The position numbers and the translations under genes are program-made. From contig NZ_CP109178.1 of assembly GCF_036248255.1 (NCBI RefSeq), positions 2,604,001-2,668,000 of the forward strand: a stretch of 64,000 nt of DNA, given 5' to 3'. Numbering within the stretch: the stretch's first letter is position 1; each line of letters opens with the position of its first letter. Shown piece by piece: positions 61,272 through 64,000 of the stretch. Source of the DNA: Streptomyces sp. NBC_01717. GTDB taxonomy: Bacteria > Actinomycetota > Actinomycetes > Streptomycetales > Streptomycetaceae. The notes below the pieces were generated by a model that ran no database searches, was not told the origin of the DNA, and worked only from the letters and a program-made list of their open reading frames with translations.

Positions 61272-62858
61272 TCAGTCCGTCGGCTCGCGCCCGGACAGCC
61301 GTACCTCCTCGATGTCGAGGGCTGCCTGCAGTCGGCGCAGCACGGTGTCGTCGATGCGGCGTTCGTCGCGGAGCCGGACCACGGTGGCGCGCTTGTGGGA
61401 GATGAGGGCGAGGCGCAGCGCGGTGTAGAGCTGGTTCCGGAGCAGGGCCTGGTCGTCGCCGGCGCCTGTGCCCTTGGCGCGTACGACTGCCAGTTGCGCC
61501 TCGTACTCGTGGCGCAACGAGTCGACCACCTTCGGATCCGTGCCCAGGTCGGCGGCGAGCTGCGGCAGCGCCGCGAGTGCCCCTTCCACGGCGAGGGTCT
61601 CGGCGAGGATGTGTTCCTCCTCGACCGACGTGTCGCGGGGCAGCCGGGCCCAGCGCACCACGCCGGGGAGCAGGAGTCCCTGCACCACCAGAGTCACGAC
61701 GATGACGCCAGAGGTCACGAAGACGATCAGGTCACGGTCGGGGAAGGGCTCACCCGAGTCGAGCGTGTGCGGCACCGAGAGCGCAATGGCGAGCGACACC
61801 GCGCCCCTGAAGCCGGCCAGCCCGCTCACCACCCGGGCGCGGTGGCTGATCCGAAGCAGCCGCTGCTGCGGACGGCGGTCGATCATACGAATCAGGTACA
61901 CGGAGACGAACAGGAAGGCGAGGCGCACCACGACGAGTGCCGCAGAGACGAGGCCGACCACGATCAGGGCGTGGTTGAAGTCAGCGCGGCTCAGAGTGCG
62001 GACGGCATCCTGAAGCTCCACTCCCACAAGGACGAACAGGGCGCCGTTGATCACAAACGTCGCCATCGGCCAGAACGCCATCGCCTGCCGGCGTGCCTCG
62101 GCCCGCACCACGCGCGGGGCGGTCTGAGACATGATCAGTCCGCTCACGACCACCGCGAGGACGCCGGAGGCTTCGATCAGGTCGGCGAGCAGGTACGCGG
62201 TGAAGGGTGCCAGGATCATGACGAGGTTTCCCAGCAGGGGGTCGGGCAGGCGTCGGCGCAGGTACGTGTTGACCCACGCGACCACCACGCCGACTGCAGC
62301 ACCGCCGCCGTACGCGAGCAGGAACAGCCCGCCGATGTTCGGGATGCTGAGGTGGTCCGCGCCGACCGTGATGCCGACGGCGAGACCGTAGATGACGAGC
62401 GCAGTCCCGTCGTTGACCAGGCTCTCGGCGCGCAGCACGGTGACTTGGCGGCGTGGCAGGGCCCGGCCCAGGACGCCGACGGCCGTCGCGTCAGTGGGTG
62501 CCACGGCCGCGCCCAGCACCCACGCCGACCCCCACGGCAGCCCCAGGGCGTGCCCGGTGGCCGCCACGGCCCAGGCCGTGAGGATCACGAGCGCGGTGCT
62601 CAGCAGCACGATGCCGCGCAGGTTGGTGCGGATCTCCCGCAGGGACGTCGTCAGACTCTCCCAGTACAGCAGGACCGGCAGGAAGAGCAGCAGCACCACC
62701 TTCGGCGGCAGCTGCGCCTGCCGCACCGCGGGGACGAACCCCAGCAGCACACCCACGATGAGCAGCAGGACGGGCGGGGCGATGCCGAAGCGCTGCGCCA
62801 GGGCGTTGCCCACCAGGACGGCCACGCCCAGGAGCACGACGAGTTCGAGACCGAGCAT
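61272..62858 (-). CDS. CPA1-type Na+/H+ antiporter
   Basis: From ATG 62858-62856 (AGGAGAAAC upstream) the product has 528 residues with about twelve helices. VAPTDATAVGVLGRALPRR and LRAESLVNDGTALVIYGLAVG carry the ion-binding motifs (Asp-Asp/Glu-x-x-x-Asn-Asp) of CPA1 exchangers. AGFRGAVSLAIALSVP is the conserved Arg helix. Residues about 400-528 are a soluble, helical C-terminal domain of unknown role. It is a second, independent system for sodium/pH homeostasis besides Mrp. Confidence 0.93.
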   Translation of the reverse strand: MLGLELVVLLGVAVLVGNALAQRFGIAPPVLLLIVGVLLGFVPAVRQAQLPPKVVLLLFLPVLLYWESLTTSLREIRTNLRGIVLLSTALVILTAWAVAATGHALGLPWGSAWVLGAAVAPTDATAVGVLGRALPRRQVTVLRAESLVNDGTALVIYGLAVGITVGADHLSIPNIGGLFLLAYGGGAAVGVVVAWVNTYLRRRLPDPLLGNLVMILAPFTAYLLADLIEASGVLAVVVSGLIMSQTAPRVVRAEARRQAMAFWPMATFVINGALFVLVGVELQDAVRTLSRADFNHALIVVGLVSAALVVVRLAFLFVSVYLIRMIDRRPQQRLLRISHRARVVSGLAGFRGAVSLAIALSVPHTLDSGEPFPDRDLIVFVTSGVIVVTLVVQGLLLPGVVRWARLPRDTSVEEEHILAETLAVEGALAALPQLAADLGTDPKVVDSLRHEYEAQLAVVRAKGTGAGDDQALLRNQLYTALRLALISHKRATVVRLRDERRIDDTVLRRLQAALDIEEVRLSGREPTD

Positions 62859-63410
62859 GGTTTCTCCTGTGCAGAGGGCTACGACGGACCCGAGGGACGG
62901 ATGACACCGTTCATCGCCGCGAACGACGACTGGCTAACGGTTTTACTTCCCCGCGTACGCGCCCGACCTCAACGACCCGTTCCGGATCCACTCGCCTCCA
63001 CGGAGTCCGGGTCGCTTTCGTCGACGTCCGGCGGAATGGTGACGAGCGTCGGTACGTAGCACGCGTCCACATCCCACGTGCCGCCTCGCTTGTGACTTCG
63101 GTATCCGTACGTTCACCGACGCCGGGACCGGCCGCCGCTTCGCCGCTGCGTCTCGGGCCGTGATCGTCAGCGGGCTCATCTCAGGTCTTCACTCGCGGGG
63201 GGGAAAGCGGGGCGGGCACGCCGAGGGCGACCGAGCAGCGCCGTTACGCCACCCACCGCGAACACCACAGCCTGCCCGTCCGACTCCGTCGATGATCGGC
63301 CTGACACGCTCCACAGCCGGAAGGTACCGAGCGGTTGATGCGCCACAGGCCGGGCACAAGCACGGGCAGACAGGACCGTGCACTGACAATGCGGAGGCCG
63401 GGGAGGCCCG
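62859..63410. other. Intergenic region (552 bp)
   Basis: No gene is supported. On the minus strand, about 63000-63115, a short frame reads GGTWDVDACYVPTLVTIPPD and ends at a stop, but it lacks a start codon and could be the tail of a lost gene. On the plus strand about 63117-63195, FTDAGTGRRFAAASRAVIV also looks like a fragment. The upstream half holds the antiporter promoter. A ribosome site (GGGGAGG) precedes the ATPase gene at 63411. Confidence 0.4.
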
Positions 63411-63803
63411 ATGGACACGATGAGCGTCAACGTGGCAACCGCCCGCCCCGCGGCATCCCTCGCCGGGGCACGCGAGAGTGCCCGGGCTTTCCTCGAATGT
63501 CTGGTACAGCCGGCGATCGCAGCCGAGGCTGCCGACACCGTGGTCCTGGTCGTCTCGGAGCTCGTCACCAACGCCCTGCGCCACGGCGGCGGCACCTGCA
63601 CCCTGGACCTGACCGCGCACACCGACAGCATCGAGGTGTCCGTGCGTGACCGCAGCCCGCAGGTCCCGCGCATGCGCACCCCCGACCTGAACGGCGGCAC
63701 CGGGGGTTTCGGTTGGCCCATGGTCAACCGCCTCGCCCGCGCCACCGCGGTGACCCGCCGGACGGCCGGCGGCAAGACCGTAAGCGCCCTTCTCGCCCGG
63801 TAG
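63411..63803 (+). CDS. HATPase_c anti-sigma-factor-type ATP-binding protein
   Basis: The product has 130 residues from ATG 63411 (GGGGAGG four bases upstream). GHKL boxes are: N-box LVVSELVTNALRHGGG, G1 EVSVRDRSPQVPRM and G2-like GGFGWPMVNRLA. The G2 loop has fewer glycines than usual. It is one of many small ATPases in Streptomyces that act as anti-sigma factors or serine kinases for STAS-domain partners. No partner gene is adjacent within the window. The final 197 bases of the window show no gene. Confidence 0.85.
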   Translation: MDTMSVNVATARPAASLAGARESARAFLECLVQPAIAAEAADTVVLVVSELVTNALRHGGGTCTLDLTAHTDSIEVSVRDRSPQVPRMRTPDLNGGTGGFGWPMVNRLARATAVTRRTAGGKTVSALLAR

Positions 63804-64000
63804 CACCAAGGCGCCGCTGCCAACCCGCGACGGGTGACCTCCCCAAGACCTGGCTGCTGCCCCAACGGTCCAGGTGATGTGTCGGCACGATGTGTGCTGG
63901 GGGCGAGCCGTTGCGGCGCCGAGCCCGGCTGCGCACCGCCGGACGCACGAACCTGCTCAGGCCACGCACCGGCTCCGCCCACGACGTGGCGTGGTCAGCG
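63804..64000. other. Right-edge non-coding stretch (197 bp)
   Basis: No coding frame, RNA or repeat is recognisable; a neighbouring gene may begin outside the window. Confidence 0.3.

Noticed and set aside
63000..63115. Short minus-strand peptide ending in a stop
   Set aside because: No start codon or ribosome site; too short to assign.

Overview
The window is 64 kb of very GC-rich actinobacterial chromosome and is almost certainly from Streptomyces. The reasons are many GTG/TTG starts, ATGA/GTGA-type overlaps inside operons, a complete conservon (cvnA-E), a SepF-like protein, Streptomyces-type anti-sigma ATPases and PP2C phosphatases, a DUF574 methyltransferase and FG-GAP/ricin-lectin secreted proteins. 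No rRNA, tRNA or CRISPR array was seen. Overlapping open frames on the strand opposite real genes were treated as GC artefacts.

Layout. 1-246: 5' part of a membrane PP2C phosphatase gene cut by the window edge. 321-6873: a six-gene Mrp Na+/H+ antiporter operon (mrpA fused to B, then C, D, E, F, G). 7209-15743: an aerobic CoA-dependent aromatic-acid locus (RidA, acyl-CoA dehydrogenase, aryl-CoA ligase, PaaX-type regulator, bifunctional flavin monooxygenase/OYE reductase, enoyl-CoA hydratase), best fitting 2-aminobenzoate or salicylate. 15997-20609: an anti-sigma-type ATPase, an amino-acid permease and the arginine deiminase pair arcB/arcA. 20678-26766: the Pnkp/Hen1 RNA-repair pair, homocysteine methyltransferase and an LLM flavin oxidoreductase. 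26881-29559: a conserved hypothetical, a MazG-like/AAA ATPase pair and a SepF-like protein. 29664-33657: a complete conservon whose P450 lacks the ExxR arginine.

33750-44078: an MBL hydrolase, a secreted DUF3472/ricin protein, a sugar ABC importer with a Gfo/Idh dehydrogenase, a decayed ricin-lectin gene, a DeoR regulator and a SIS-domain isomerase. Related inverted repeats lie upstream of both sugar units. 44086-50300: a probable decayed hydrolase, a TrmB/LuxR-like regulator, a 1286-residue subtilisin and an acidic protein. 50675-55140: an ECF sigma factor with SnoaL-like tail and cupin-like partner, a frameshifted IS5-type transposase remnant, and a GAF/PP2C/HATPase phosphatase. 55426-63803: a VOC protein, an FG-GAP secreted protein, a CzrA-type metal-sensing ArsR regulator with a textbook operator, a DUF6445 oxygenase-like protein, an RraA-family aldolase, a DUF574 methyltransferase, a CPA1 antiporter and another anti-sigma-type ATPase.

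The points most worth following are the aromatic-CoA locus with its divergent operator, the Hen1-Pnkp cassette, the ExxR-less conservon P450, the coiled-coil extension on MrpC with an acidic/His insertion in MrpD, and the predicted shared sugar operators.
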